The notes below the pieces were generated by a model. That model did no database searches. It saw only the letters and a program-made list of their open reading frames with translations, and had not been told where the DNA came from. Positions 1 through 8,961 of a stretch of DNA of 64,000 nt are shown here, piece after piece (within the stretch, counting starts at the first letter, position 1; each line of letters starts with the position of its first letter). The translations under genes were made by a program, and so were the position numbers. Source of the DNA: JAEVLT01 sp050496765 (GTDB lineage Bacteria > Bacillota > Bacilli > Bacillales > Cytobacillaceae); assembly GCF_050496765.1 (NCBI RefSeq), contig NZ_JBNWEO010000018.1, positions 124,001-188,000 of the forward strand, in the 5' to 3' direction.

Positions 1-173
1 AGGGCCAGGGCAACTAAAATAAAAAAGATTAACAGTAAAATATCAAAGGTTGTTGGCAACAAAAGCGTGCGGATCCCTTGAAAAATGGTGAACGGAATAA
101 TAAATTGTCCACAAACACGTTTTACCTTTTGCATCCATGGAGGCAGGACATAGCGATTAAATCGTTTTTTCAT
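1..173 (-). CDS. Small membrane protein, partial (C-terminus outside window)
   Basis: The minus-strand frame opens with ATG at 173 after a strong ribosome binding site (AAGGAGTG, about 180-187 on the plus map) and runs off the left edge. The visible 57 residues begin MKKRFNRYVLPPWMQKV, a basic amphipathic start, followed by two hydrophobic stretches (about residues 27-35 and 41-57). This looks like a short cytosol-anchored membrane protein with positively charged N-terminus inside the cell. I do not recognise the family. It is transcribed away from valS, so it is not part of the valS-folC unit. Confidence 0.6.
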   Translation of the reverse strand, partial: MKKRFNRYVLPPWMQKVKRVCGQFIIPFTIFQGIRTLLLPTTFDILLLIFFILVALA

Positions 174-339
174 CAAAACACTCCTTCCCTTCTTACACGT
201 TATTAGTCTATGTATATTCAATCCCCTGTGTGTAATCCCTAAAATTATCAAGCCATCGGCAACGAACAAACTGCATGCTTTTATTTGAATCGCTTTTTTG
301 TGGATCTTCGTATAAAATATAAAAAATTGGTTATCATGA

Positions 340-369
340 TTGACGACACTCCCCTTTTTTCGGTAGTAT
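340..369 (+). promoter_or_regulatory. Candidate sigma-A promoter for the valS leader
   Basis: TTGACG (340-345) and TAGTAT (364-369) are separated by 18 bases and lie just upstream of the T-box leader. The -35 is good, the -10 only moderate. It is placed where a promoter is required. Confidence 0.4.
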
Positions 370-384
370 ATTGATATAAATTCA

Positions 385-636
385 TACATAAGCAAAGACA
401 GGGAAGAGTACAATGTCCCCCTGCTTCAAGAGAGGGAATCCAGTTTCTGGAAGGTTTCCTAAGCAGGCCATTGGAATGTCGCCCTTGAGCTTCTTTTGCG
501 AAAGGACCAAGTTTCGAGTAGTGAAAGACGGAAGATGTCCGTTATTCTTGGAAGAGCCAATCGTTTTTTTGATTGGAAAAAAGGTGGTACCGCGAAGCAA
601 ACTCCATTCGTCCTTTTACGGCGATGGGGTTTTTTC
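385..636 (+). promoter_or_regulatory. T-box leader controlling valS (valine)
   Basis: The T-box consensus core AAGGTGGTACCGCG is at 581-594. It is followed by a terminator hairpin (CCATTCGTC 604-612 with GGCGATGG 620-627, one bulged T) and a T run. In the expected stem I region, GGAATGTCGCCC contains a GTC valine codon at 478-480, the probable specifier. Uncharged tRNA-Val would pair with the specifier and the T-box, favour the antiterminator, and allow transcription into valS. The specifier choice is inferred from position and the downstream gene; the T-box core and terminator are seen directly. Confidence 0.9.
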
Positions 637-664
637 ATGTTCAGAAAGTGAAGGAGGATATTAA

Positions 665-3313
665 ATGGATACAAATGATCTTTCAATGCCGACCAAATAT
701 GATCCGCAATCAATTGAAAAAGGGCGCTATGATTGGTGGGTGAATGGCAAGTTTTTCGAAGCGAAAGGCGAAGCAGCGAAACAACCGTACACCGTTGTCA
801 TTCCGCCACCGAACGTTACCGGGAAACTGCATTTGGGTCATGCTTGGGACACGACCCTGCAAGATATTATTACAAGAATGAAACGCATGCAGGGCTATGA
901 TGTTCTTTGGCTTCCTGGAATGGATCACGCCGGAATTGCAACCCAGGCGAAGGTGGAGCAAAAGCTTCGCGAAGAAGGTAAAAGCCGTTATGATCTGGGC
1001 AGGGAAAAATTTATCAAAGAAACTTGGAAGTGGAAAGAAGAGTATGCTGACCATATTCGCAAGCAATGGGCAAAGCTTGGCCTTGGCCTGGATTACAGCC
1101 GGGAGCGTTTTACCCTTGACGAAGGGCTCTCCGCCGCAGTCAGGGAAGTCTTCGTTTCCTTATACAAAAAAGGGCTTATTTACCGCGGTGAATATATTAT
1201 CAACTGGGATCCATCAACCAAAACGGCCTTATCCGATATTGAAGTTATTTATGAGGATGTCCAGGGAGCGTTTTACCATATGCGATACCCACTTGCAGAC
1301 GGATCCGGCACGATTGAGATTGCAACAACCCGTCCGGAAACCATGCTTGGCGATACCGCTGTCGCCGTTCACCCGGATGATGAACGCTACAAGCATCTAA
1401 TTGGCAAAACGGTTATCCTCCCAATTGTCGGACGCGAGATTCCCATTGTTGGCGACGATTATGTTGATATGGAATTTGGATCAGGCGCCGTTAAAATAAC
1501 CCCTGCCCATGATCCGAATGACTTTGAAATCGGCAACCGCCACAATCTTGAACGGATCCTCGTCATGAATGAAGATGGGACGATGAATGAAAAGGCCGGC
1601 AAGTACCAAGGACTTGACCGTTTTGAATGCCGCAAACAAATTGTGAAAGACTTACAGGAGCAGGGCGTTCTGTTCAAAATTGAGGACCATCTGCACTCTG
1701 TTGGTCATTCAGAACGGAGCGGTGCGGTTGTTGAGCCGTATTTGTCCACGCAATGGTTTGTCAAAATGAAGCCGCTCGCCGAACAAGCAATCGAGCTGCA
1801 AAAGCAACCAGAAGCGGAAAAAGTCAACTTTGTCCCAGACCGTTTTGAAAAAACATATTTGCATTGGATGGAAAACATCCGCGATTGGTGTATTTCCCGG
1901 CAACTTTGGTGGGGACATCGCATTCCTGCCTGGTACCATAAAGAAACAGGTGAGGTTTATGTTGATCACAAGCCGCCAACTGATATCGAAAACTGGGAAC
2001 AGGATCAGGATGTGCTTGATACATGGTTCAGCTCTGCGCTATGGCCGTTCTCTACCCTAGGCTGGCCTAATAAAGATGCGGCTGATTTCAAACGTTATTT
2101 CCCAACCGATGCCCTTGTAACCGGTTATGACATCATCTTTTTCTGGGTATCAAGAATGATTTTCCAAAGCCTTGAATTTACTGATAGCCGACCGTTTAAA
2201 GATGTCCTGATTCACGGACTTGTCCGCGATGCTCAAGGGCGGAAAATGAGTAAATCACTTGGCAACGGTGTTGATCCAATGGATGTCATTGATCAGTATG
2301 GAGCCGATGCACTGCGTTATTTCCTATCCACCGGAAGCTCTCCGGGTCAGGACTTGCGCTTTAGCACCGAGAAGGTTGAAGCAACCTGGAATTTTGCCAA
2401 TAAAATTTGGAATGCTTCTCGTTTTGCTTTAATGAATATGGCGGACCTTAAATTTGAAGATATCGATTTGACAGGCGAAAAATCGGTTGCAGATAAATGG
2501 ATTTTAACCCGGTTGAATGAAACCATTGAAACGGTCACAAGGTTATCGGAAAAATACGAATTTGGCGAGGTTGGCCGCGCTCTTTACAATTTTATCTGGG
2601 ATGATTTCTGTGATTGGTATATTGAAATGGCGAAGCTGCCTTTATATGGGGAAGATGAGAACGCGAAAGTCACGACCCGCTCCATTCTTGCCTATGTGTT
2701 AGACAACACGATGCGCTTGCTGCATCCGTTTATGCCGTTTATTACCGAAGAAATTTGGCAAAACCTTCCGCATGAAGGTGAATCAATTACAAAGGCAAAA
2801 TGGCCAGCAGCAAAGGGTACATGGAATGATGAGCAGGCTGCTGTTGAAATGAAGCTTTTAATGGAAGTGATTCGCGCTGTCCGCAATATACGGGCTGAAG
2901 TAAACACACCCATGAGCAAGAAGATCAAAATGCTTGTAAAGGCAAAAGACGAAGAGACGCTGGCGATTATTGAGAAAAATCGTGCCTATATTGAGCGGTT
3001 CTGCAACCCGGAAGAACTTGTGCTCGGTACGGATATCGAAACACCTGAAAAAGCAATGACTGCCGTTGTCACAGGACTGGAAATTATCCTGCCGCTTGCA
3101 GGGCTGATCAATATTGAAGAAGAAATTGCCCGGCTTGAAAAAGAAATGGAAAAATTGAATAAAGAAGTAGAACGAGTACAAAAGAAACTGGGCAATGAAG
3201 GCTTTATGAAAAAAGCACCGGAAACGGTTATTGCCGAAGAACGGGCAAAGGAAAAAGATTATCTAGAAAAGCGATCAATTGTAGAAGCAAGAATCAACGA
3301 ATTAAAGGGATAA
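665..3313 (+). CDS. valS: Valyl-tRNA synthetase
   Basis: Charges tRNA-Val with valine in the cytosol; class I aminoacyl-tRNA synthetase of 882 residues, normal for Bacillus. The HIGH motif appears as HLGH at residues 56-59 within [15 protein letters not shown], and KMSKS at about 527-531. Between them lies the editing domain that hydrolyses mischarged Thr-tRNA. The last about 70 residues are a charged coiled coil ([20 protein letters not shown]), the C-terminal tRNA-binding arm of bacterial ValRS. ATG at 665 is preceded by AAGGAGG at 651-657. Expression is under the T-box leader directly upstream; folC follows after a 64-base gap and is probably cotranscribed. Confidence 0.98.
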   Translation: MDTNDLSMPTKYDPQSIEKGRYDWWVNGKFFEAKGEAAKQPYTVVIPPPNVTGKLHLGHAWDTTLQDIITRMKRMQGYDVLWLPGMDHAGIATQAKVEQKLREEGKSRYDLGREKFIKETWKWKEEYADHIRKQWAKLGLGLDYSRERFTLDEGLSAAVREVFVSLYKKGLIYRGEYIINWDPSTKTALSDIEVIYEDVQGAFYHMRYPLADGSGTIEIATTRPETMLGDTAVAVHPDDERYKHLIGKTVILPIVGREIPIVGDDYVDMEFGSGAVKITPAHDPNDFEIGNRHNLERILVMNEDGTMNEKAGKYQGLDRFECRKQIVKDLQEQGVLFKIEDHLHSVGHSERSGAVVEPYLSTQWFVKMKPLAEQAIELQKQPEAEKVNFVPDRFEKTYLHWMENIRDWCISRQLWWGHRIPAWYHKETGEVYVDHKPPTDIENWEQDQDVLDTWFSSALWPFSTLGWPNKDAADFKRYFPTDALVTGYDIIFFWVSRMIFQSLEFTDSRPFKDVLIHGLVRDAQGRKMSKSLGNGVDPMDVIDQYGADALRYFLSTGSSPGQDLRFSTEKVEATWNFANKIWNASRFALMNMADLKFEDIDLTGEKSVADKWILTRLNETIETVTRLSEKYEFGEVGRALYNFIWDDFCDWYIEMAKLPLYGEDENAKVTTRSILAYVLDNTMRLLHPFMPFITEEIWQNLPHEGESITKAKWPAAKGTWNDEQAAVEMKLLMEVIRAVRNIRAEVNTPMSKKIKMLVKAKDEETLAIIEKNRAYIERFCNPEELVLGTDIETPEKAMTAVVTGLEIILPLAGLINIEEEIARLEKEMEKLNKEVERVQKKLGNEGFMKKAPETVIAEERAKEKDYLEKRSIVEARINELKG

Positions 3314-3377
3314 TGAACAAGCAGGCGAATCCAGAAATGGGTTCGTCTTTACCTTGTTACTGTTGGGAGATGCGAAT

Positions 3378-4685
3378 ATGGTAACGACCTATCAAGAAGC
3401 GTTGGATTGGATCCACGCCAGATTAAAACTTGGCATAAAGCCGGGTTTGAAGCGAATGGAATGGATGATGGAGAAGCTGGGAAATTCGGAAAAATCGCTT
3501 AAGACCGTTCATATTGGCGGGACGAATGGCAAGGGCTCAACGGTCACCTTTTTACGATCAATTCTTCAGGCTGGAGGATACACCGTCGGCACCTTTACTT
3601 CCCCATATATTGAACAGTTCAATGAACGGATTAGTTTGAATGGGAAACCGATCAGTGACGAAGAGATCGTTAAGTTAACAAATGTCATTCTTCCACTTGC
3701 GGATGAACTGGAAAAAACGGAGCTTGGCGGGCCGACAGAGTTTGAAGTGATCACGGCCATGTCCTTATACTATTTTGCCAATGTTCATCCCGTAGATATT
3801 GTTATATATGAAGTCGGCCTTGGTGGCAGATTGGATTCAACCAATGTGATCAAGCCGCTGCTTTCAATTATTACAAATATTGGGCTTGATCACACGGCAA
3901 TTCTCGGAAATTCCTATTCGGAAATTGCTTTCGAAAAAGCGGGAATTATTAAAAAAGGAACCCCGGTGTTTTCGGCAGTACAGCAGCCCGATGCGATTAA
4001 CGTTATTACGGAAAAAGCAAGGGAGATGACTGCACCGCTTTCCCTTTTGAATCGGGATTTTTCAATTTGTTCCCATTCAGCACTTGAACACGGGGAAAAA
4101 TTTTCGCTGGAGACATCTGTTAGAATTTGGGGTGATTTAGAAATCGGTATGATGGGTTCCCATCAAACTGAGAACGCCTCCCTTGCTGTTATGGCAGCGG
4201 ACTATTTAAGCCGTTTTGCTTCTTTTCCGCTCGTTGAGGCGGAAATGAGAACCGGTTTAAAAACAGCGTATTGGCCAGGAAGGTTTGAGGTTGTTTCAAC
4301 CAACCCGCTTGTTATTGTGGATGGTGCTCACAATGATGAAGGAATCAAGGCACTTGTTGAAGTGTTAACAAGCCGCTTTCAAAATCGAAAGATCCATCTT
4401 ATCTTTACAGCGTTAAAGGATAAAAAGCTTGATCAAATGATTGCCAGTCTCGATCAAGTAGCCGAAGAAATTGTATTTGTTTCATTTGAGTTCCCTAGAG
4501 CTTCAACAGCTGCCGAATTATATGACTTAAGCTGCTCTCCAAATAAGGCAGCAAATGAAGATTGGCAATCGGCTGTTGTGCAACAAATCGGGAAAATCGG
4601 GAACAATGATGTTTTGGTCATCACCGGTTCGCTTTATTTCATTTCCATTGTAAAACCATTCCTGCGCGACCTATTGCAAAAATAG
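3378..4685 (+). CDS. folC: Bifunctional folylpolyglutamate/dihydrofolate synthase
   Basis: Adds glutamate to dihydropteroate and tetrahydrofolates, retaining folates in the cell. The ATP-binding loop of the Mur-ligase superfamily is visible as GTNGKGST near residues 48-55. FTSPYIEQFNERI follows, and the C-terminal domain begins near VIVDGAHNDEGI. Length is 435 residues, usual for the family. An upstream in-frame TTG exists at 3354, but ATG 3378 is preferred because MVTTYQEALDWIHARLK aligns with family starts and GGGAG lies about 9 bases upstream. The valS-folC order is conserved in bacilli. A terminator follows at 4703-4733. Confidence 0.96.
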   Translation: MVTTYQEALDWIHARLKLGIKPGLKRMEWMMEKLGNSEKSLKTVHIGGTNGKGSTVTFLRSILQAGGYTVGTFTSPYIEQFNERISLNGKPISDEEIVKLTNVILPLADELEKTELGGPTEFEVITAMSLYYFANVHPVDIVIYEVGLGGRLDSTNVIKPLLSIITNIGLDHTAILGNSYSEIAFEKAGIIKKGTPVFSAVQQPDAINVITEKAREMTAPLSLLNRDFSICSHSALEHGEKFSLETSVRIWGDLEIGMMGSHQTENASLAVMAADYLSRFASFPLVEAEMRTGLKTAYWPGRFEVVSTNPLVIVDGAHNDEGIKALVEVLTSRFQNRKIHLIFTALKDKKLDQMIASLDQVAEEIVFVSFEFPRASTAAELYDLSCSPNKAANEDWQSAVVQQIGKIGNNDVLVITGSLYFISIVKPFLRDLLQK

Positions 4686-4702
4686 AATCATTACTTACAC
4701 TA

Positions 4703-4733
4703 AAAAGGAGAGGTTTTTTATCCCTCTCCTTTT
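4703..4733. terminator. Bidirectional terminator between folC and the minor-pilin operon
   Basis: An 11-base-pair stem (AAAAGGAGAGG 4703-4713 with CCTCTCCTTTT 4723-4733) has A and T runs on both flanks. It can end folC on the plus strand and the three-gene pilin operon on the minus strand. Confidence 0.85.
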
Positions 4734-4739
4734 GCAAAA

Positions 4740-6191
4740 CTATTTACCGTAAATGGTATTTAATTCTTTTTTGGTGATTTTAGCCGCTGTGGGGATTCCT
4801 AAAGGTAAATTTTTGAGCATGTCTTGATTGTACACAATGGAAAGTCTTGAGTTTGTATCATTCAAGGCAGCCAAATTAATCGGGTTGCCATATATACCCC
4901 CAACGATTTTTACATTTGAAAGAAACCCTAACATATTTAGCGAAGAATTTGTATAGAAAAAAGCATTCATTACTTTAGGATTTTCGCGATCACTGTTGGA
5001 AAAAAATAAAGTAATCGGACCGTCGGAGGCGACGATCACTGTTTGACGCTCGGTATCGGCTCGAAAATCAGAAAGTTGTGCACCTTTACGTATATAAATT
5101 GTTCCATTGCTATTGATGCTGTCCTTAATCTCGACAAAATCATCCGCATAAATGGGTCCTTTTAGGGTCAGATTGGATAGGGTTGCGTAATTTTTTACAT
5201 ATAAATAGTTGTTTTCAGAAAATGTCAATGTCCCCGATAAATCAGCGGTGCCATAAACCATTAGGGAGCCATTGATCGTTAACGTGCTTCCTTCTTCCAT
5301 TTGCAAATTCCCTGCCACAACAAGATTTCCGTTAATCGTGTACGATTCATTTTTTTTGACCTTTAGATTTGAATCAATAAAATAACCTGCCTCGTTCGGG
5401 TAGCGGCTTACGTCCTTTAATTTCGAAATGGTCATCGACGTTTTTATAGGTGTGCTTTTGGTTTGAATGGCATGGAGTACATCAATTGATGGAATTACAG
5501 TGTCTTGCCATTGCTGCACGACAGGCGGGATTGCAAAATATTTTTTTAAGTTATTTTCATCTGGGAAATATTCAGTTAACCCAAGAAAACCGGTATAATA
5601 CTTTCCTTTTACCGTTAAATTTCCTTTAACAGAGGGGAAACCAAAAAAATTGAATGTGTTGAGATTGCCTCCGACTAAAACATTCCCTTCAATATACGGT
5701 GTACCATAAAGAACCAAATCTCCAGGTGTGACAACACCATAATGAAAAACCTCCGAGACAGTTGATAAATCCAATGTTTTCGTAATCGATTTTCCGGATT
5801 TTCCAATCGGAGCTTTTATCGTGACATGTTCAACATATACTCCGTTTGCTGTATTCTTGGGTGCATGCGTCAATGTAAACGGATGGGCTCCAAGGCTTTT
5901 GACTTGGTTAAGGGAGGCCTGCACCTGCGCTTGTATCGATTCAGGCGGCAATTGGTTGCTGCTTATAGCTGAATTAACTGCGGCGATGAGATTATCGATT
6001 TGCGCCATTGCTTCATCAATCGCCATTTCGGCGGATGCCTTTTCTTCTATAGATGTTTTGCTTGTGCTCACGAATTTTAGTGAGTTTGCGGTCAATCCCG
6101 CCAGCGTTAAACCGATTATGCTGACCACCGTAAAAATCACGAGAACGGTGAGCAATGTATACCCGCTATTTTGCTTCATGTATTTCAGCAT
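4740..6191 (-). CDS. Prepilin-like tip protein (GspK/PilX-type) with beta-solenoid-like body
   Basis: A 483-residue protein starting MLKYMKQNSG, then YTLLTVLVIFTVVSIIGL: a type III prepilin signal with cleavage expected after Gly10 and a hydrophobic helix. Position +5 of the mature protein is Thr instead of the usual Glu, as in GspK-type tip minor pilins. After a helical spacer (about 40-110), residues about 170-450 carry repeated short strands of the type TINGNLVVAGNL and TINGSLMVYGTADLSG, resembling bactofilin-like or beta-helix folds. I see no Cys or catalytic motif. ATG 6191 is chosen over GTG 6200 because AAGGCGAG lies 8 bases upstream. Third gene of a minus-strand operon with two other prepilins; likely part of the pilus tip or priming complex. 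Function of the solenoid region is unknown. Confidence 0.75.
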   Translation of the reverse strand: MLKYMKQNSGYTLLTVLVIFTVVSIIGLTLAGLTANSLKFVSTSKTSIEEKASAEMAIDEAMAQIDNLIAAVNSAISSNQLPPESIQAQVQASLNQVKSLGAHPFTLTHAPKNTANGVYVEHVTIKAPIGKSGKSITKTLDLSTVSEVFHYGVVTPGDLVLYGTPYIEGNVLVGGNLNTFNFFGFPSVKGNLTVKGKYYTGFLGLTEYFPDENNLKKYFAIPPVVQQWQDTVIPSIDVLHAIQTKSTPIKTSMTISKLKDVSRYPNEAGYFIDSNLKVKKNESYTINGNLVVAGNLQMEEGSTLTINGSLMVYGTADLSGTLTFSENNYLYVKNYATLSNLTLKGPIYADDFVEIKDSINSNGTIYIRKGAQLSDFRADTERQTVIVASDGPITLFFSNSDRENPKVMNAFFYTNSSLNMLGFLSNVKIVGGIYGNPINLAALNDTNSRLSIVYNQDMLKNLPLGIPTAAKITKKELNTIYGK

Positions 6192-6196
6192 TGCAA

Positions 6197-6697
6197 TCAC
6201 TCGCCTTGTAAGTTATAAAGCTTAAAAAAAGTAAATTGTTTATGGGTTTTGAGTTCTTCGATGACATAGTAAACTTGCAAATTTCCGTTTACTTGCTTAA
6301 ACATTGTCTTTGCAAGGGAGTAACCATCCGCGTTCATTTGCCGATGGTTAATCAATAATTTGCCATCTGCCGTAATTTCAAACGGGACAACAAGCGTTTC
6401 GACCTGATCCGGCTGTTCCTCATTGATTCGCTGATCAATGCCTTGAAAGGATTGAAACGTTCCGTCTGCATTTGGTGTTCCGGTTCTTTCAATCAAGTCA
6501 ATATTCAGCATCGCCTGATCAAACTGTTGGGTAATCAAGATGGACTCATTGCGCAGCTTTGTTTGCAAGGTTGATTGTTCAGCGGATTTCATCATAGAAA
6601 ACAGGATCGAGTATCCAACAGCAAGAATAATAGAAGAAAGGGCAATCACGGCCAATAGTTCTACTAAAGTGAACCCCTTTTGATCAATTTTCCTCAT
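6197..6697 (-). CDS. Minor prepilin, PilW/GspJ-like
   Basis: A 166-residue protein beginning MRKIDQKG followed by FTLVELLAVIALSSIILAV: a canonical class III prepilin signal with Gly8/Phe9 cleavage and Glu at +5, substrate of the prepilin peptidase encoded at 13456. The remainder is a small globular domain with alternating strands (about 60-160) and no recognisable catalytic motif. Its position as second gene, between a PilV/GspI-like and a GspK-like gene, fits the GspI-J-K tip complex described in type II secretion and type IV pili. It overlaps the upstream gene by 14 bases, suggesting coupled translation. Confidence 0.8.
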   Translation of the reverse strand: MRKIDQKGFTLVELLAVIALSSIILAVGYSILFSMMKSAEQSTLQTKLRNESILITQQFDQAMLNIDLIERTGTPNADGTFQSFQGIDQRINEEQPDQVETLVVPFEITADGKLLINHRQMNADGYSLAKTMFKQVNGNLQVYYVIEELKTHKQFTFFKLYNLQGE

Positions 6698-7121
6698 TTC
6701 GTTTATACCCTTCTAATGAAGTTTGTTTTTTTATCCCATTTACTTCCGAAAAGACCGTCACTTTAATGACAATCAGCCGGTTTTGCAGCTGCGGTTCTGG
6801 GTGTTTTTGAAACTCGACTTGTGCTGAATAAGAGCCGTAATCAAAGGAAGGATCCATTTGCAACTGGCTCTGTATATCAATTTTTTCGCTTGTTCCAACC
6901 CTTTGAGCGAGATCCGGGAAGCTCATTTTTTTATAGCTGTTTAATAGGCTCTCTGCCAGCTGAATGGCAGAGTATTGTTTGGAAATACCATTCGATTGCT
7001 GGTAGCTGTTAACGAAGTAGGCGCCAATAATGGTGAAAAGAATCGAAATCAGTAAAATAGACACTAAAACCTCAATCATCGAGAAGCCGCTTTGGCTTCC
7101 ACTCATTTTGTATTTTCTCAT
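6684..7121 (-). CDS. Minor prepilin, PilV/GspI-like
   Basis: A 145-residue protein with start MRKYKMSGSQSG then FSMIEVLVSILLISILFTI: prepilin signal with a Gly12/Phe13 cleavage site and Glu at +5. The mature part is short, matching PilV/GspI-type minor pilins. It is the first gene of the minus-strand operon and is transcribed divergently from the main pilus operon, with a shared 158-base intergenic region. The family assignment rests on the signal, size and gene order, not on detailed sequence identity. Confidence 0.8.
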   Translation of the reverse strand: MRKYKMSGSQSGFSMIEVLVSILLISILFTIIGAYFVNSYQQSNGISKQYSAIQLAESLLNSYKKMSFPDLAQRVGTSEKIDIQSQLQMDPSFDYGSYSAQVEFQKHPEPQLQNRLIVIKVTVFSEVNGIKKQTSLEGYKRNEEN

Positions 7122-7279
7122 TTTTCCACCACACTTATTTGGCTGAATAATTTTGGATATTCTTTTAAACTAGCTAAAATTATTATACAATATCAAAGAG
7201 AAGAAGTTTGTTTTTTTTAGGCTAAATGAATCATCTTTTCATTATTTTTGCAGAAGGATGTCGGAAAAGGAGGAAGAAA
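7122..7279. promoter_or_regulatory. Divergent promoter region of the pilus locus
   Basis: AT-rich spacer between the minor-pilin operon (minus) and the main pilus operon (plus). On the plus strand, TACAAT at 7186-7191 with TTTTAA at 7163-7168 (17-base spacing) could serve as a promoter, but the -35 is weak. No clear operator or inverted repeat was recognised. Confidence 0.4.
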
Positions 7280-7900
7280 ATGGTGCTTGCTGTCTGGGTC
7301 TTTAGTTCGATTCTTTTGGTCGGCGTGATGGTAACTGTCCTGCCCCTTGGCTTGAGTAAATCAGGTAAAGCCATCGCAACGTTTTCCTCCTTGCTTTTGG
7401 CAATGGCAGGGCTTGCTGCAGCAGTTTCTTTCCCGCTTTGGTTTACTTTTGTTCTCCTGCTCCTGCTTGCTTTTTTGACAGCATCTCTACTCGACAGCCG
7501 CTGGCATCGATTCATATACAAAAAAAGCAGCCAGTTTACTGTTCCCGATTTTTATGTGGCAGATCAAGATTCGCTTGCTGCTGAAAATAAAGAGCTAAAC
7601 GTCCCTGAACAGCCTCCGGTTTTGGCAAACATATCTCCTGGATTCATGGAGCCTGCATCGGTTGTGCCTGATATCGAGGAAGATCTTGTCCGTATGTTAA
7701 GCCGAAATCAAGATGCTGGGGAGGAAGAAACATTCAAAATGTCCGAACTCGAAACAGACTACTTGTCTGATATTGAAGAATTGCTGGCAGCGAGGGTGGA
7801 AAATGGAATTGATTCTGTAGACATGGAGCAGTCAAGCACGGCCTTAGAACAAGAAAGTGAAATTCCATTGGTGACTGTTGACAGCAGCGGAGGCAAGTAG
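7280..7900 (+). CDS. Unknown membrane protein at the head of the pilus operon
   Basis: A 206-residue protein that I do not recognise. Two or three hydrophobic segments lie at the N-terminus (about residues 2-22, 31-48 and 50-70). They are followed by a basic turn (DSRWHRFIYKKSSQF) and a long acidic, probably disordered cytoplasmic tail rich in Glu and Asp (about 85-206). ATG 7280 is chosen because AAAGGAGGA precedes it; an in-frame ATG at 7226 lacks a ribosome binding site. The next gene starts 1 base after its stop, so it belongs to the pilus operon. A regulatory or scaffold role at the inner face of the membrane is possible but unsupported. Confidence 0.7.
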   Translation: MVLAVWVFSSILLVGVMVTVLPLGLSKSGKAIATFSSLLLAMAGLAAAVSFPLWFTFVLLLLLAFLTASLLDSRWHRFIYKKSSQFTVPDFYVADQDSLAAENKELNVPEQPPVLANISPGFMEPASVVPDIEEDLVRMLSRNQDAGEEETFKMSELETDYLSDIEELLAARVENGIDSVDMEQSSTALEQESEIPLVTVDSSGGK

Positions 7901-7901
7901 G

Positions 7902-8936
7902 ATGAAAAAAAACATTCAATTGCTTAAATTATTTTTCGCCATTTCTGGCAGTACGGCGATTATCTTTAGTTCCGCCTATTTTGGCTCTAAACTGTATGGA
8001 GATTTTAAAAAATCAACAGCTACTGTCCGGTCTGCTTCCCAAATGAAGCAGAAGAATACGGTGGTTTCAACAGCTGCCCCAGCAAAAAAGGCGCTGCCAG
8101 TCGTGATTAGCCAGGCGTCGATCAGCAGTGCTCAGCTTCCGAATGATGCACACGATTTGCTTGGAAATAATTTGAAAATTGAACTTCCAGCGGAATCAAC
8201 GTTTTCGTTTTTAGGCTTTTTAAAAAGTAGGAAGTTGGAACACGACGTCAGCAGCGAAGCACTCAGCATGATCGGATCATTACTGTATCAAACCATTTTG
8301 CCAACCAATTTTACGGTTGAAGAGCGTACGATTAGCAGCCATCTGCCCCGATTTGCGAAAATTGGCTACGAAACGAAAGTAAGTACAGACCAAAACCTTG
8401 ATTTGTCATTTTACAATCCAAACAGCACTTCATATACATTGGAATTTCAATTCAATCAAGGCATCTTAAAAACGGTGCTAATCGGTGCGCCACTGTCTGC
8501 ACAATTCAAGATCCGCACAAGCGAAGTGCAAACGTATAAGCCGAAAACAATCATTCAATACAGTTCACTCATAGAGCAAGGAAAGAAAAAAATTACCGTT
8601 GCTGGTGAAAATGGCCGAATGGTCAAGGTGTATAAAGATACGTTCCGAAATCAAGAACAAATCAAATCAGAACTAGTGGCAGAAGATTATTACGCGCCTG
8701 TTTACCGTGTTGAAATTCATCCGCTAATAGCTCCGGCAGCCCCGTTGTCCTCACAGACAGCCGACCCAACAGTTGCCCAGCCTGCTAATCCAGCAGAAAG
8801 TCAAAAGCTGCAGCCGGGAGCAGATCAATCGAGTGCGGCAGGGAATAGTTTGCAGACCGATTCTGCCGGTCAAGCCTCCTCATCAAACGCAAACGCAAGC
8901 AATCTTTTCGGAAAACCGGCTGAACTGCCAAAATAA
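7902..8936 (+). CDS. VanW-like / G5-like extracellular protein in pilus operon
   Basis: A 344-residue protein with an N-terminal signal anchor (about residues 5-26, LFFAISGSTAIIFSSAYF). The middle (about 140-200) has the VanW-type pattern GYETKVSTDQNLDLSFYNPN followed by strands ending KTVLIGAP. The next segment (about 210-280), with PKTIIQYSS, GENGRMVKVYKD and EDYYAPVYRVEIHP, resembles the G5-like end of VanW proteins. The last about 65 residues are Ala/Ser/Gln/Pro-rich and probably flexible. VanW-family proteins are associated with the cell wall, but their biochemical role is unclear. GCGGAGG precedes ATG 7902. Placement before pilB suggests a role in anchoring or passing the pilus through the peptidoglycan; this is inference. 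Confidence 0.7.
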   Translation: MKKNIQLLKLFFAISGSTAIIFSSAYFGSKLYGDFKKSTATVRSASQMKQKNTVVSTAAPAKKALPVVISQASISSAQLPNDAHDLLGNNLKIELPAESTFSFLGFLKSRKLEHDVSSEALSMIGSLLYQTILPTNFTVEERTISSHLPRFAKIGYETKVSTDQNLDLSFYNPNSTSYTLEFQFNQGILKTVLIGAPLSAQFKIRTSEVQTYKPKTIIQYSSLIEQGKKKITVAGENGRMVKVYKDTFRNQEQIKSELVAEDYYAPVYRVEIHPLIAPAAPLSSQTADPTVAQPANPAESQKLQPGADQSSAAGNSLQTDSAGQASSSNANASNLFGKPAELPK

Positions 8937-8961
8937 TTTTTACAAGTAAGGAGGTGGAACG

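Noticed and set aside
413..664. Frames across the valS leader (also 382-713 on minus).
   Set aside because: This DNA is explained by the T-box leader; the frames have no ribosome binding site.
897..1400. Plus-strand 167-residue frame inside valS.
   Set aside because: Out of frame with valS, which is intact and well conserved; no start signals.
5821..6225. Plus-strand frame of 134 residues opposite the solenoid pilin gene.
   Set aside because: Overlaps the N-terminal half of a convincing prepilin gene; no binding site.
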